Assembly (NCBI GenBank): GCA_016125255.1
Contig: WGMD01000009.1
Location: 274,976-338,975 of the forward strand
DNA: 64,000 nt
Direction of reading: 5' to 3'
Origin: Planctomycetota bacterium
Lineage (GTDB): Bacteria; Planctomycetota; Phycisphaerae; Phycisphaerales; Zrk34
The position numbers were made by a program, and so were the translations under genes. The notes below the pieces were generated by a model. The model had not been told where the DNA came from and did no database searches. It was given only the letters and a program-made list of their open reading frames with translations. Below, piece by piece: positions 7,589 through 16,421 of the stretch. The number at the start of each line of letters is the position of its first letter. Within the stretch, counting starts at the first letter, position 1.

Positions 7589-9862
7589 TCACATCGAGTC
7601 GTCGCGATTCTTGAAGTTCAGGTCGGCGGTCGATTCGCGATTGTACCTGGCCCACACATCATCATCATTGAAATTGCCGACGTTTTCGAGTGTCGCCAGC
7701 GGCTTGCCGGCTCGGGCGAAGTATGACCGGGCGGCGAAAAGGAACAAAATCGTCAGCAGCGACAGCCCGCCCATGATTTCGCCGCTGATGAGCAGGCGAT
7801 CGTCCGTGAGCGGACGATTGGCGACGGTCGCCTGCTGCCCGACGCGCAGGGCGGTCGCGCTGTTCGATGCGTCATGCGGCGCCTGCTTGATGTAGGCGCG
7901 CACGATCGAGCTCAAAATCGGGCTCAATTCATCCTGATTCGCCGAGCGCAGTTCGATGGCGACGACGCCCGCTTCCGGGGCCGATACGCTCATGTTCTTC
8001 CGCAACAGCGCTTGCAGGTACTCCGTGTTCGCCGGACCGGCGTAACCGGCCTCGCGCACGAAGACGGAGGCGGCGTTGAGCATCTCGCTGCTGGTGAGAA
8101 TCTGTTTCTGCGCTTCGAGCCAGTCGGGGCTGTTGGTCAGATTGTTGCCGACCTGGCGGAGCGTGGCGGAGGCGGTCCACGTGCGCGTGGCGAACTTGTC
8201 GGCCGCGACGTAGCTCGTCACGGCGAGAATCACCGTCACGATCAGCGCTCGGATGACCCAGCCGAACGCCTGATGCATGCCCCAGCGGTGAATCATGCGC
8301 TGCTCGGCTTCACTGAGCAGCGTCTGCACCTGCTTGAGCGACTCGCGCTCCGCAAGCACCTGCTTGACCGCGCCTTTGAGTTGCTCAAGCTGCTGCGCCC
8401 GCTTCTCGAGCACCGCCTTGTGATCGGCGACGAGCGAGCGATAGCGGGTCAGTCGCGACTTGCGAATTTCGACATGCGCCTGCTGGGCTTTGAACGCCGT
8501 GACTTTGTCGACAAGCTGAGCGGCCCGATCGTTGATGAGCTGCTTCTGTTCATCGAGTTCGGCGGAACGGGCTTCAAGTTCGCTGCAGGTCGCTTCGAAC
8601 TTGGCGTGTGAATCCTTGACGGCTTCGAGCCGCTTCTTGAGATCCGCCTCGCCGGCTTCGACCTGCTTGCCGCGTTTTTCCAGGGCGGTGTGCTGCTCTT
8701 CGAGCGTCTTGCGAAGCTTGGAAAGCTGCTGACGCTGCTGCTGGAGGTCCGCATCGAGGGCGCTCAGCGCCTTCTCGTCGGCTTCGAGCTTCTTGCGGCT
8801 TTCCGCAAGGGACCGCTCACGATTGTCCAGATCCGCCGCCCGCGCATCAAGCTTCGCCTGCTGTTCGTCGAGTGTCGCGCCCACCACGCTGAGCTGCTCG
8901 CGTTCCGACGCCAACTGCTGTTCGCGCTGGTCGACGGCCTCGGCTCGCGCGGTGACCGCCTGCTCGGCGGCGTCAAGCTGCCTGGTGCGCTCATCGAGTG
9001 CGCGATGCGCCTCGTTCAGTTCGCTTTCCAGGGCGGTGATGGCCTGCTGATCGGCGTCAAGCTGGACGCGCCGAGCGTCGAGGCCGGTGCGGGCCGCATC
9101 CAACTCGGCACGGGCGGCGTCGAGCGCGGCGATCTGCTGTGCGAACTGCTCGCGTTCGGCAGCGAACGCCTCGGCCTCGGCTTCGAAGGTCGACTGCCGC
9201 TCCGCCAGCGTGGCTTCCGCCGCGTCGATCGACAGGCGGCGCTCGGTCAGGGCGTGATCCGCATCCTGCAATTTCGCCTGATGCGTTTCGAGCGCCGCCG
9301 TCTGTTTGTCGAGCTGAGCATTGCGGGCCTGTAATGCCTCATGCTGCTCCGCAAGCTGCTGGGCTTTTTCGTTGATTTCGGCTTCAAGCGTGGTGATGGC
9401 CAACTGATCGTCGGCGAAACGAGCAAGCTGCTGCTCGAATTCGGTGAGGCGATCCGCAAGCGTCGACTGATCCGATTCGAGTGCGGCGTACTGAGCCGCC
9501 ACTGCTTCACGATCCGCCGCCAGCGCCTGCTGTTGCTGATCGAATTGGGACTGCGCCGCTTTGAGGGCCGCCTGACGCTCACGCAGTTGATCCTGCTCCG
9601 CGGCGAGCGCGTCACGCTCGACCTCGATCGTCTGACGCTGCTCGGCCATCTCGGCGGCGAGGGCGGCGCGCGTCTCGCTGATCATCTTCTGCTGTAACGC
9701 TTCCTGCTCCGCGACGAGGTCGGCGAGCTGCTGATTGCAGGCGTCGACGGCCTTCTGCGTCTGAAGCAGGTGGTTCTGCAAATCGTTCCAGCCGCGCGCG
9801 GCGGCCGGCGTGACGGGGCTCGTCGGCGGCGTTCGGGTGGCGTTCTCGGGATGGCCCTGCAT
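7589..9862 (-). CDS. Large coiled-coil membrane protein with C-terminal Wzz-like periplasmic domain
   Basis: The 757-residue protein begins with a soluble N-terminus. Residues about 30-520 are an almost unbroken coiled coil rich in Gln, Glu, Ala and Leu. Then follow a membrane helix (about 534-554), a periplasmic segment of about 135 residues, a second helix (about 692-713) and a short cytoplasmic tail. Two helices bracketing a periplasmic alpha/beta domain (ATRTWTASATLRQVG... VVAIELRSANQDELSPILSSIVRAYI) are the layout of Wzz-type chain-length regulators, which normally lack such a coiled coil. The long rod would lie in the cytoplasm. GAGGAG precedes the start. It may organise an envelope polysaccharide assembly site; this is inference, as no glycosyltransferases are adjacent. 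Confidence 0.75.
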   Translation of the reverse strand: MQGHPENATRTPPTSPVTPAAARGWNDLQNHLLQTQKAVDACNQQLADLVAEQEALQQKMISETRAALAAEMAEQRQTIEVERDALAAEQDQLRERQAALKAAQSQFDQQQQALAADREAVAAQYAALESDQSTLADRLTEFEQQLARFADDQLAITTLEAEINEKAQQLAEQHEALQARNAQLDKQTAALETHQAKLQDADHALTERRLSIDAAEATLAERQSTFEAEAEAFAAEREQFAQQIAALDAARAELDAARTGLDARRVQLDADQQAITALESELNEAHRALDERTRQLDAAEQAVTARAEAVDQREQQLASEREQLSVVGATLDEQQAKLDARAADLDNRERSLAESRKKLEADEKALSALDADLQQQRQQLSKLRKTLEEQHTALEKRGKQVEAGEADLKKRLEAVKDSHAKFEATCSELEARSAELDEQKQLINDRAAQLVDKVTAFKAQQAHVEIRKSRLTRYRSLVADHKAVLEKRAQQLEQLKGAVKQVLAERESLKQVQTLLSEAEQRMIHRWGMHQAFGWVIRALIVTVILAVTSYVAADKFATRTWTASATLRQVGNNLTNSPDWLEAQKQILTSSEMLNAASVFVREAGYAGPANTEYLQALLRKNMSVSAPEAGVVAIELRSANQDELSPILSSIVRAYIKQAPHDASNSATALRVGQQATVANRPLTDDRLLISGEIMGGLSLLTILFLFAARSYFARAGKPLATLENVGNFNDDDVWARYNRESTADLNFKNRDDSM

Positions 9863-10040
9863 GGGTTCGGCTCCTCATCTCTCCGGGGGTCCATCGTGGG
9901 ATATCGGGCGGAGGGACATATGCAATGAGCGTGAGGCCAGTCCGATGTGGAAAAAATTGGGCGATTGGTCCGGTTGTGACGGTCGTAGCGTTTATACCGG
10001 CATCGCCGGGCGAGCCCGAAGCGGCTATCATGGGGCACAC

Positions 10041-11192
10041 ATGGACCCGAATCTCGCCGACATCGCACGCAAGATCGACGCCCGCCAGCGCCTTTCCGCC
10101 GCCGACGGACGCGCCCTCTTCGACTCGCAGGACGTCTGGACCATCGGCCGCCTCGCCGACAAGGTCCGCCGCCGCATGCACGGCGACGTGGCGTATTACA
10201 ACGTGAATCGCCACTTCAATTACTCCAACGTCTGCGCCCTGTCGTGCAAATTCTGCGACTTTTACCGCAAGAAGGGCGAGGCGGGCGCGTACGAGTTCAC
10301 GCTCGACGACGTCCGCCAAAAAGCCGCTGCGGCGAAGGAAGCCGGGGCGACGGAGATCCACATCGTCGGCGGGCTTCACCCCTGGCTCCCCTTTGGCTAC
10401 TACACCGACATGATGCGTGCGGTGCATGACGTGTATCCGCAACTGCACATCAAGGCGTTCACCGCCGTCGAAATCGTCCACCTCGCCCGCATCTCCAAAC
10501 GCGGCCGGGACATCGAAGGCGTCCTGCGCGACCTGAAAGACGCCGGCCTCGGTTCGCTTCCGGGAGGCGGGGCGGAAGTCTTCGACGATCGCGTGCATGA
10601 TGAGGTCTTCAAGGGCAAGATTCGCTCCGAGCAGTGGATGGCGGTGCACGAAGCGGCCCATCGACTCGGGCTTATGTCCAACGCCACCATCCTGTACGGC
10701 CACATCGAATCGATCGACGATCGCCTGCACCACCTGATGGTCCTCCGCGAATCGCAGGACCGCTCCATCGAGCGCGGCGACCCCGCACGCTTCCAGACCG
10801 TCATCCCCCTCCCGTTCATCCCCGGCGAGAGCGAGCTCAAACACCTGCCCGGCCCGACCGGCCTCGATGACCTGAAAATGCTCGCCATCTGCCGCCTCAT
10901 GCTCGACAATTTCGACCACGTCAAGGCCTTTTGGATCATGCAGACCCTCGAGCTCGCCCAGCTCGCCCTCCAGTTCGGCGTCGACGACGTCGACGGAACC
11001 GTCGTCTGGTACGACATCACCAAGGTCAAGCGCGACGGGTCCACCCATCAGGAAATGACCGTCCCCAAACTCCGCAACGCCATCCGCGAAGCCGGGTTCA
11101 CCCCCGTCGAGCGCGACACCTTGTACCGCCGCATCGAACGCGACGGCCCGACCTGGCGCCTCGCCGCAAAACCCCAACTCGCCCACGCCTGA
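10041..11192 (+). CDS. mqnE: Aminofutalosine synthase MqnE (radical SAM)
   Basis: The 383-residue protein carries the radical SAM cysteines in CALSCKFC (Cys65, Cys69, Cys72; CX3CX2C), the following aromatic residue pattern CDFYRKKGE, the glycine-rich EIHIVGGLHPWLPFGYY and the C-terminal part PLPFIPGESELKHLPGPTG typical of MqnE. The enzyme joins the adenosyl radical to 3-[(1-carboxyvinyl)oxy]benzoate, giving aminofutalosine in the futalosine menaquinone pathway. The ATG at 10041 is used because the family begins here; TATCAT lies nine bases upstream and no Shine-Dalgarno sequence is seen. MqnC is a relative, but the overall pattern fits MqnE better. No other mqn gene is adjacent. Confidence 0.9.
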   Translation: MDPNLADIARKIDARQRLSAADGRALFDSQDVWTIGRLADKVRRRMHGDVAYYNVNRHFNYSNVCALSCKFCDFYRKKGEAGAYEFTLDDVRQKAAAAKEAGATEIHIVGGLHPWLPFGYYTDMMRAVHDVYPQLHIKAFTAVEIVHLARISKRGRDIEGVLRDLKDAGLGSLPGGGAEVFDDRVHDEVFKGKIRSEQWMAVHEAAHRLGLMSNATILYGHIESIDDRLHHLMVLRESQDRSIERGDPARFQTVIPLPFIPGESELKHLPGPTGLDDLKMLAICRLMLDNFDHVKAFWIMQTLELAQLALQFGVDDVDGTVVWYDITKVKRDGSTHQEMTVPKLRNAIREAGFTPVERDTLYRRIERDGPTWRLAAKPQLAHA

Positions 11193-11432
11193 GCTCCTCG
11201 CCCCCGGAAGTTTTCCCTTCGCAAAGCCGGCGCAGCATGTCGCGCGCATCGGCGCGGACATGCGATACGCATTTCACCCATTGCGGGGGGCATCGGTTTT
11301 TGAATCAGAATCCGCGCCCCCCGCGCGCAAGTTCAGTAAACGCGCGCACCGGCGCGGCAGGCATTCCGCGCCGTGCGCATCGGCGGGGCTGGGTTGCCTC
11401 AGCGGTGCGCGCTGGCGCTATGAAAAACGCCG

Positions 11433-12356
11433 ATGGCGGTCATCACCGGACGCGCCGGTGCGCGGTTCGGACGTGCCGGTGCGCCGTTTTGGCGTCCCGG
11501 TGCGCACCCGGCGCGGTCGCCGATCAACGAGCGGACCGTACACGCCCTGCGGCGTCTGTTTCCCGAAGCCGAATTCGGGACACGCACCATCGCTCGCCAT
11601 CTGATCCGCGCCGGCATCCGGATCAGCCGGCGCACGGTGCAACGCGTTTGCCGGGAAAAGCCGCCCGTTCATCCTCGGAGCCCCCGCTTGCGGCGTCCGT
11701 CGATCACGCCGCCCACCGGGGTCGAGCCGGATCATCTGTTGGCCCCGGCAACGGTCAATCGCGTCTGGCATCTTGACCTTGCCGAATATCGATTCCTCTG
11801 GCTGCACTTCACCATCGTCGTCCTACTCGACGGCTGCTCACGGAAACTGCTGCATCTGACCGCGTTCGCAGCCCCGCCTACAAGCGACAAGATGATCGCC
11901 GTGATCGAAAACGCCGTCGGCGAATACGGGCGCCCCGACTTTCTCATCACCGATCACGGTTGCCAGTTCCGTCGAATGTTCCGCGCCGCGATGAAAGCTG
12001 CGAATATTCGGCATGTGCGAGGCAAAGTGCGATGTCCGAGTTTCAACGGCAAAGCCGAGCGACTCATTCGGACGCTCCGCCTTTGGCTTCGCGGCGTGTT
12101 GCTGCCGATGACAGTGACCGGTGTCCAGAGACGCTTGGATCACTTCCAAGGATGGTACAACGCGCAGCGTCCCCACGCAGCGCTTGATGGGCGAACCCCG
12201 GATGAAATGTGGCACGATCGAGCAATGGCCGCACCGACCGCATATCGGGCGCGCGACGGGTGTTCACCTGGGATGACAGTGCGGCGTGTTTCGTTCGCAG
12301 GTGATCCACGATTGCCCGTGGTTCGCATCAAGGTTGAGCGTCGCCGGGCTGCGTGA
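11433..12356 (+). CDS. Integrase-core (DDE) transposase, N-terminus probably altered
   Basis: The frame encodes 307 residues. From about residue 34 a helix-turn-helix segment (GTRTIARHLIRAGIRISRRTVQRV) is followed by an rve integrase core with WHLDL, LITDHGCQF and FNGKAER, the three acidic positions of the DDE site, and a final WYNAQRPHAALDGRTPDEMW as in IS3/IS481-type enzymes. The first 30 residues come from a 21-base repeat (11455-11517), so the true start may lie further down or the original N-terminus was lost. A duplicated copy of the gene's 3' end follows at 12583. No terminal inverted repeats could be fixed. It is probably an immobile relic of an insertion sequence. Confidence 0.8.
   Translation: MAVITGRAGARFGRAGAPFWRPGAHPARSPINERTVHALRRLFPEAEFGTRTIARHLIRAGIRISRRTVQRVCREKPPVHPRSPRLRRPSITPPTGVEPDHLLAPATVNRVWHLDLAEYRFLWLHFTIVVLLDGCSRKLLHLTAFAAPPTSDKMIAVIENAVGEYGRPDFLITDHGCQFRRMFRAAMKAANIRHVRGKVRCPSFNGKAERLIRTLRLWLRGVLLPMTVTGVQRRLDHFQGWYNAQRPHAALDGRTPDEMWHDRAMAAPTAYRARDGCSPGMTVRRVSFAGDPRLPVVRIKVERRRAA
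11455..11517 (+). repeat. Three 21-base periodic units (CCGGTGCGC core)
   Basis: CCGGTGCGC occurs at 11455, 11476 and 11497, exactly 21 bases apart; the spacers differ. In the transposase frame this gives heptads beginning Gly-Ala. The surrounding 11.3-11.45 kb is rich in the same word, like 4.45-4.6 kb and 63.8-63.95 kb. Confidence 0.6.
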
Positions 12357-12823
12357 TGAGGATCGAAATCCAGCGTGCTTCTGCCGCCGCGATTGCATTC
12401 GCGGTTGTCGTGGTGCGCCGCGCTGAGGAAATTTGCAATAGATGTCGTGATCAGCCCCTCGAAATCAGGCCAAAAGTCAGGGTCCAAGCTTCTGCGCCGC
12501 TACAACAGCATGGGTGACGATGGGGCTTCGGCTTGTCATCGGGGCTTTTGCCTCATTGTGGGTTCCCGCCGCATTCGATTCCTCGTTCGCAGATGATTCG
12601 CGATTGCCCGTGGTCGGCATCACTGTAGAGCGTCGTCGGGGTGCGTGATGAGGAGCGAAATCCAGCGTGCTTCCGCCGCCGCGATTGCATTCGCGGTTGT
12701 CGTGGTGCGCCGCGCTGAGAAAATGTGCAATAGACGTCACGGTCAACCCCTCAAAATCAGGCCGGAAACAGAGGCACAAGCTTCTGCGCCGCTACAGGGT
12801 CCAAGCTTCTGCGCCGCTACAAC
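12291..12823 (+). repeat. Direct duplication of the transposase 3' end and downstream flank
   Basis: About 215 bases beginning TCGTTCGCAG at 12291 and ending with CTTCTGCGCCGCTACA near 12507 are repeated at 12583-12796. Copy 1 contains the last codons and stop of the transposase; copy 2 could encode the same tail with five changes. A third partial copy of the last 27 bases (GGTCCAAGCTTCTGCGCC...) lies at 12797-12823. Between the copies (12508-12582) nothing is recognisable. This accounts for the gene-free stretch 12357-12831 and suggests a remnant of a second element or a duplicated element end. Confidence 0.8.
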
Positions 12824-12831
12824 CGTTACGG

Positions 12832-13230
12832 TTAATCTATCCACCAAGACAAGAACCCGCCCGGATCGAACAATTGCATAAAGATAAAACACAACCAACT
12901 CATCACAAATATGACAACACGAGGGATCAAACTAAATTTATGTGTCCAGTAACGCATCAATATCATAGAACCAAGCCACATGACCGGGCTAAATATTGTC
13001 AATAAATGCAACCAGAAAATTAAATCGAAATATGTTCGAAAGACGGCAGGGTCCTGATTATAGAATGACGGCCAATGACCAATACGCATTCTGGTTAAAA
13101 AAACGTAAATATAAAACGATAGCATAAATAACATCGGCAATAGCGTGGACAACAGATGTATTGCGTTGATCATGTTGAAAGCTATCGACTGGTATCGCCA
13201 TTTCGTTTTGTCATATATTGCTTGTATCAT
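12832..13230 (-). CDS. Small AT-rich membrane protein, possible RHS immunity protein
   Basis: The 132-residue protein has three to four hydrophobic helices (INAIHLLSTLLPMLFMLSFYIYVF, FDLIFWLHLLTIFSPVMWLGSM, VVIFVMSWLCFIFMQLF). The ATG at 13230 has GGAG seven to twelve bases upstream. It is markedly AT-rich compared with the rest of the window. It lies 67 bases downstream of the RHS protein gene in the same direction. Small membrane proteins at this position are often immunity partners of toxic RHS tips; here that is inference from position only. No family is recognised. Confidence 0.6.
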   Translation of the reverse strand: MIQAIYDKTKWRYQSIAFNMINAIHLLSTLLPMLFMLSFYIYVFLTRMRIGHWPSFYNQDPAVFRTYFDLIFWLHLLTIFSPVMWLGSMILMRYWTHKFSLIPRVVIFVMSWLCFIFMQLFDPGGFLSWWID

Positions 13231-13297
13231 AACGGTATTCTCCAATAAGGAAGAATCGGAATGACAAAGACACATGAATGAGGCTCAACGGGACCGC

Positions 13298-14554
13298 CTA
13301 GCAATCAGGTTTGAGTTTCTGTTTCAATTTTTCGGCTAACTTTTTCAACCAATCAATTAACCAATCTTTTTCCTGTTTTGTGGCTTCTCTGGCACCCTTC
13401 CCTGCGTATTTCCACCACCCGGTATCGACAAACTTACCTTTTCCTTTATATTCGACTGTTCCACCTTGAATTTTTGTTATGTATCCTCCTTTTTCAACAA
13501 TAAAATCCCAATCATTCTTTTTGGGATCCGTCGGCGGATCACCAGGCCTCATAATTTCGACGAGATCTTTGTCAATATCGACTAGGTAGATGTCCACATC
13601 TGTCGTTGTCACTTGTCCAGAAGAACTTGTTCCAGCTCTGTCCTCTAGGCCCCATGGATCGAACCTAGTAATCGTGTTTGAGTGTAAGCATTGATAGATG
13701 TCCATTCCATCGATATAACCAATCGAATCTCGCTGCATGAACCGTCCGAATCTGGGATGCAATTCACGAGCTCGGTTGTAGATGAGTCCGAGTGATTCAT
13801 CATGCATCAGCCCCTGATGGCCGAACTCGTTGAGGGCGTAGGGTTGCGTGACATCGTCGGAGGTGACGACGCGTCGTGACATGTACGTCGGCGCGTAGCA
13901 CTGCGGGTCGGCGGTGCCGGGGGAGATGTAGACCTGTCTTTGGCCGTAGGGTTCGTATTCGTAGCGTTCGACGACTTCGCCGGCGTCGTTCACGAGCGCT
14001 TGGACATTAAAATTCGCGTTGGTCAGGGCGTAGTACTTCGTCTCGCAGTCCTGTTCGCCCTCGTCCGTCGGATCGTCGTTGACGGCGATCTGCACGAGTT
14101 CATCGATGTAGCGGGCGCCCCAGACCTGCTGTTTGATGACCATGTCCGAGCCGTTGCGCGTTTCGACGATGCGGTGGCCGGTGTGGTAGTCGTCGTAGGT
14201 GCAGTCCAAATCGGCGGAGTTTTCGATTTTGCGCACGATGCGTCGGTGGCGGCCGTCGTACTCGTATTCGGCGACGACGCTTCCGGGGGTGACGGCGTCG
14301 CCATTCGTCGGGTCGCGATAAGCTTTGGTCGCTTTCACGAGGCGGTTCCATGCGTCGTAGGTGTAGACGTGCGCTCCATCATAGGTGAGGTTGCCCGCCG
14401 CGTCATGGGTGGGCGAGACATCCACATAGCCGCTGCCGTCGACGGCGAAGGCGTCGATGTGTTCGGTGGTTTCATAGGAGCCGTTGGCGTCGCGATCGGA
14501 TTTGACGGTGAAAAAGTAAGTTCCGACTTGTCGCCAACGACGATATTCGGGCAT
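13298..14554 (-). CDS. RHS-repeat protein fragment with variable C-terminal tip
   Basis: The 418-residue protein contains YD/RHS repeats (AAGNLTYDGAHVYTYDAWNRLVKA; VVAEYEYDGRHRRIVRKIE) and the conserved core end GLIYNRARELHPRFGRFMQRDSIGYIDGMDIYQCLHSNTITRFDPWG. After DPWG comes a tip of about 120 residues that is AT-rich and ends in a Lys-rich helix; this is where RHS proteins carry toxins. The usual N-terminal shell of over 1000 residues is missing. The first 17 residues (MPEYRRWRQVGTYFFTV) resemble the start of RAYT transposases rather than RHS, so the gene may be a chimera made by a rearrangement. Likely non-functional or a tip reservoir. Confidence 0.8.
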   Translation of the reverse strand: MPEYRRWRQVGTYFFTVKSDRDANGSYETTEHIDAFAVDGSGYVDVSPTHDAAGNLTYDGAHVYTYDAWNRLVKATKAYRDPTNGDAVTPGSVVAEYEYDGRHRRIVRKIENSADLDCTYDDYHTGHRIVETRNGSDMVIKQQVWGARYIDELVQIAVNDDPTDEGEQDCETKYYALTNANFNVQALVNDAGEVVERYEYEPYGQRQVYISPGTADPQCYAPTYMSRRVVTSDDVTQPYALNEFGHQGLMHDESLGLIYNRARELHPRFGRFMQRDSIGYIDGMDIYQCLHSNTITRFDPWGLEDRAGTSSSGQVTTTDVDIYLVDIDKDLVEIMRPGDPPTDPKKNDWDFIVEKGGYITKIQGGTVEYKGKGKFVDTGWWKYAGKGAREATKQEKDWLIDWLKKLAEKLKQKLKPDC

Positions 14555-14683
14555 CGAATCATTCCACGCCTCGCGTGGCGGGTCCGCTACGCTTGACCCA
14601 CCCTACCTCGCTATTGGTTCCTGACACCTTTGATTGGCCGAACACAACATTTGCAAATACCCCAACCTTTTATTCCCCCTACA

Positions 14684-15529
14684 TCACTTGGATTGCCCCG
14701 TTCCGGCAGGGCCGGATTTCCTAAGGTTGTCATATACGGGACCATAGAACGCTTCAGGATAACCGTCGTGGGCCGCAGCGTGTAACTGATAAAATTCATC
14801 AAAGGTTTTAGGGCTTTCAATTCTCCAGATGCTCGAATCTGTGTATATGCCATTTGCCTCGGCCCAAGGTTTCCAATCAACCTGATAAAATGTAACAGTT
14901 TCCATCAAGGCATAATACTCACAGAGCGCCACTGATCGGATAAAATTGTTTCTTGAAATCAACCCATACCTTGCTTTTCGTACCAATTCATCGTCTTTGT
15001 CGTACCATTGCATATTGTGAAATTCAAAAACTAAATTGTACCACAACTCTTCTCCCGATACAACGATTTCTTGATTGTCGGCATCCAGATAATAAGCTGA
15101 TACCCAGACAATCCCCGGTCGTCCTTTGTTTGGTGAACGCGACTTTGCGCCATTAAATGTGTTGACTTGCTTGCCATTCCAAAAGATGATATTTGGATAT
15201 CCATCACCACCATACTTCATTGCAACCCATTTCCAAGGAAAAGAATCTGGTGCAATTTCAAATTGACCACCATTCTTGAGCGGAAGGTGAGTCATTGCTT
15301 TGCGATCAGCTAGCATTTTTCGCACTTGTTCGTTGCCATGATCAAGGTCCGGCAATAACCTGTCGTAATGGTTATTAGAAATTCTTTGCATGACTATCGC
15401 GTTGCTCGTCGTAGAGCGACATCCGAGACAAAATAGAGCGATCACAATCATAGCCAATGAGGTTCTCACCGCGTTGACACGACAAATTGAACGCCGGGCA
15501 AGTCGAACATGTACCAAATCACTTCTCAT
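14684..15529 (-). CDS. AT-rich lipoprotein, unknown function
   Basis: From the chosen start MRSDLVHVRLARRSICRV the protein has about 281 residues, with a basic n-region, a hydrophobic core and a lipobox LFCLGC, so it should be lipid-anchored. The body is rich in Trp, Tyr and Asn (WYNLVFEFHNMQWYDKDDE; FYQVDWKPWAEANG) and has no domain I recognise. Base composition is AT-rich like its neighbours in the island, which suggests transfer. The longer open frame to 15646 runs through a REP element and was not used. It lies upstream of the RHS gene in the same direction. Confidence 0.7.
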   Translation of the reverse strand: MRSDLVHVRLARRSICRVNAVRTSLAMIVIALFCLGCRSTTSNAIVMQRISNNHYDRLLPDLDHGNEQVRKMLADRKAMTHLPLKNGGQFEIAPDSFPWKWVAMKYGGDGYPNIIFWNGKQVNTFNGAKSRSPNKGRPGIVWVSAYYLDADNQEIVVSGEELWYNLVFEFHNMQWYDKDDELVRKARYGLISRNNFIRSVALCEYYALMETVTFYQVDWKPWAEANGIYTDSSIWRIESPKTFDEFYQLHAAAHDGYPEAFYGPVYDNLRKSGPAGTGQSK

Positions 15530-15546
15530 GGCGTATCGCAGTTTTG

Positions 15547-15570
15547 TAGGTCCGGGCCAGCCCGGACACA
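15547..15570 (-). repeat. REP element 1
   Basis: Palindrome GTCCGGGC-CA-GCCCGGAC on the plus strand; on the minus strand it reads TGTCCGGGCTGGCCCGGAC followed by CTAC. It matches REP 3 at 16422-16446 in inverted orientation. Confidence 0.75.
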
Positions 15571-15653
15571 ATTGACGAACCCGTATACATGATAGGTCGG
15601 GCCGTCGATTGGCGATGGACATTTCATTCGCATCGTGAATCTTCATGGCTATC

Positions 15654-15675
15654 GTGTCCGGGCCTGCCCGGACAC
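15654..15675 (+). repeat. REP element 2, abutting the RAYT stop codon
   Basis: GTGTCCGGGCCTGCCCGGACAC is a near-perfect palindrome of the same family as REP 1 and REP 3. It ends two bases from the stop codon of the RAYT pseudogene. Confidence 0.75.
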
Positions 15676-15676
15676 G

Positions 15677-16389
15677 CTATTCAAATCCCTCGTACGACAA
15701 CTCAACGCGCGGCTCGCGCCGATCCTGACCGCCCTGACAACACCAGCCCAACGGATAATCTCCGCGTCGGACATATTCGCCGAAGCTCGAATGGGGCCAA
15801 TCTTTCGGGCAAGGCACGTAACCATGTTTCACCGGATTATAGAGCGGTTTCACAAATCAAATCGCGTTCCCAACGAGCCGCGACCGTGAGGGAGCGGTCA
15901 AGGAACGTGATTGGACGCGGGCTCGACCGCTTGCTGACGCGCGCGGCTCGTTAGGATGCGTGGCTACACATTTATTCAAACCGCTCTAGTGGACATATTC
16001 GACGTGCGCGATCAGGTCCTCCTCATCTCGGATCGTGTGTTCAAAAAACTTCGGCTGCCAGACGCCCCGACGCTGGTCGTGTTTCTTGCCGGAGGATACG
16101 GGAAGTTCAAGCCGCCGGACCCAAGCCAGCGGCGCGTGAATCGGCCCTTGATCGTCGACCATCGCGATGAAAAATCCGCATCCCCCGGCGGCAGCGTCCA
16201 GATCATGTGCAGATGGTCCGGCAAAACAACCCACGCCACCATGCGAAACGGATGCTCCGCCTTCACCTTCCCAACAATCTCCCGCAACAGATCGCGAGCC
16301 GCATCGTGATCAAAAAGCCGGCGGCGGCGATAGGTGACAAGCGTGAAAAAGAAAGTCCCGCCCGGTTGAAAGTTGCGACGGTAATCCAC
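15677..16389 (-). pseudogene. RAYT (REP-associated tyrosine transposase, TnpA-REP), broken by frameshift and MITE insertion
   Basis: Translation from a GTG at 16389 gives VDYRRNFQPGGTFFFTLVTY and VVLPDHLHMIWTLPPGD, the HxH motif of Y1/RAYT enzymes that mobilise REP sequences. Near 16098 one base appears to be missing; reading on in the next frame gives RGVWQPKFFEHTIRDEEDLIAHVEYVH. There a 145-bp MITE (15842-15986) interrupts the gene and creates a stop at TAG. Beyond the MITE the same frame resumes as YNPVKHGYVPCPKDWPHSSF and ends at 15677, so the full enzyme can be rebuilt by removing the MITE and restoring one base. REP elements flank both ends. Confidence 0.92.
15842..15986. mobile_element. 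145-bp MITE with TA target duplication inserted in RAYT
   Basis: Terminal inverted repeats GAGCGGTTT (15842-15850) and AAACCGCTC (15978-15986) are flanked by TA on both sides (15840-15841 and 15987-15988). Inside is a second inverted repeat, AACGAGCCGCG (15872-15882) with its complement at 15942-15952. There is no open frame. TA duplication points to mobilisation by an IS630/Tc1-mariner-type transposase (established for that family). Removing the element plus one TA restores the RAYT reading frame exactly at this point. Confidence 0.9.
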
Positions 16390-16421
16390 GCGAACAGTAT
16401 ACCGTAGGTGATTCGCAAAAA

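Noticed and set aside
9612..11261. 549-codon minus-strand frame opposite mqnE
   Set aside because: Antisense shadow; it overlaps both mqnE and the start of the coiled-coil gene.
11433..12356. Complete, active insertion sequence
   Set aside because: No terminal inverted repeats or target duplications could be found, and the N-terminal region consists of a 21-base repeat.
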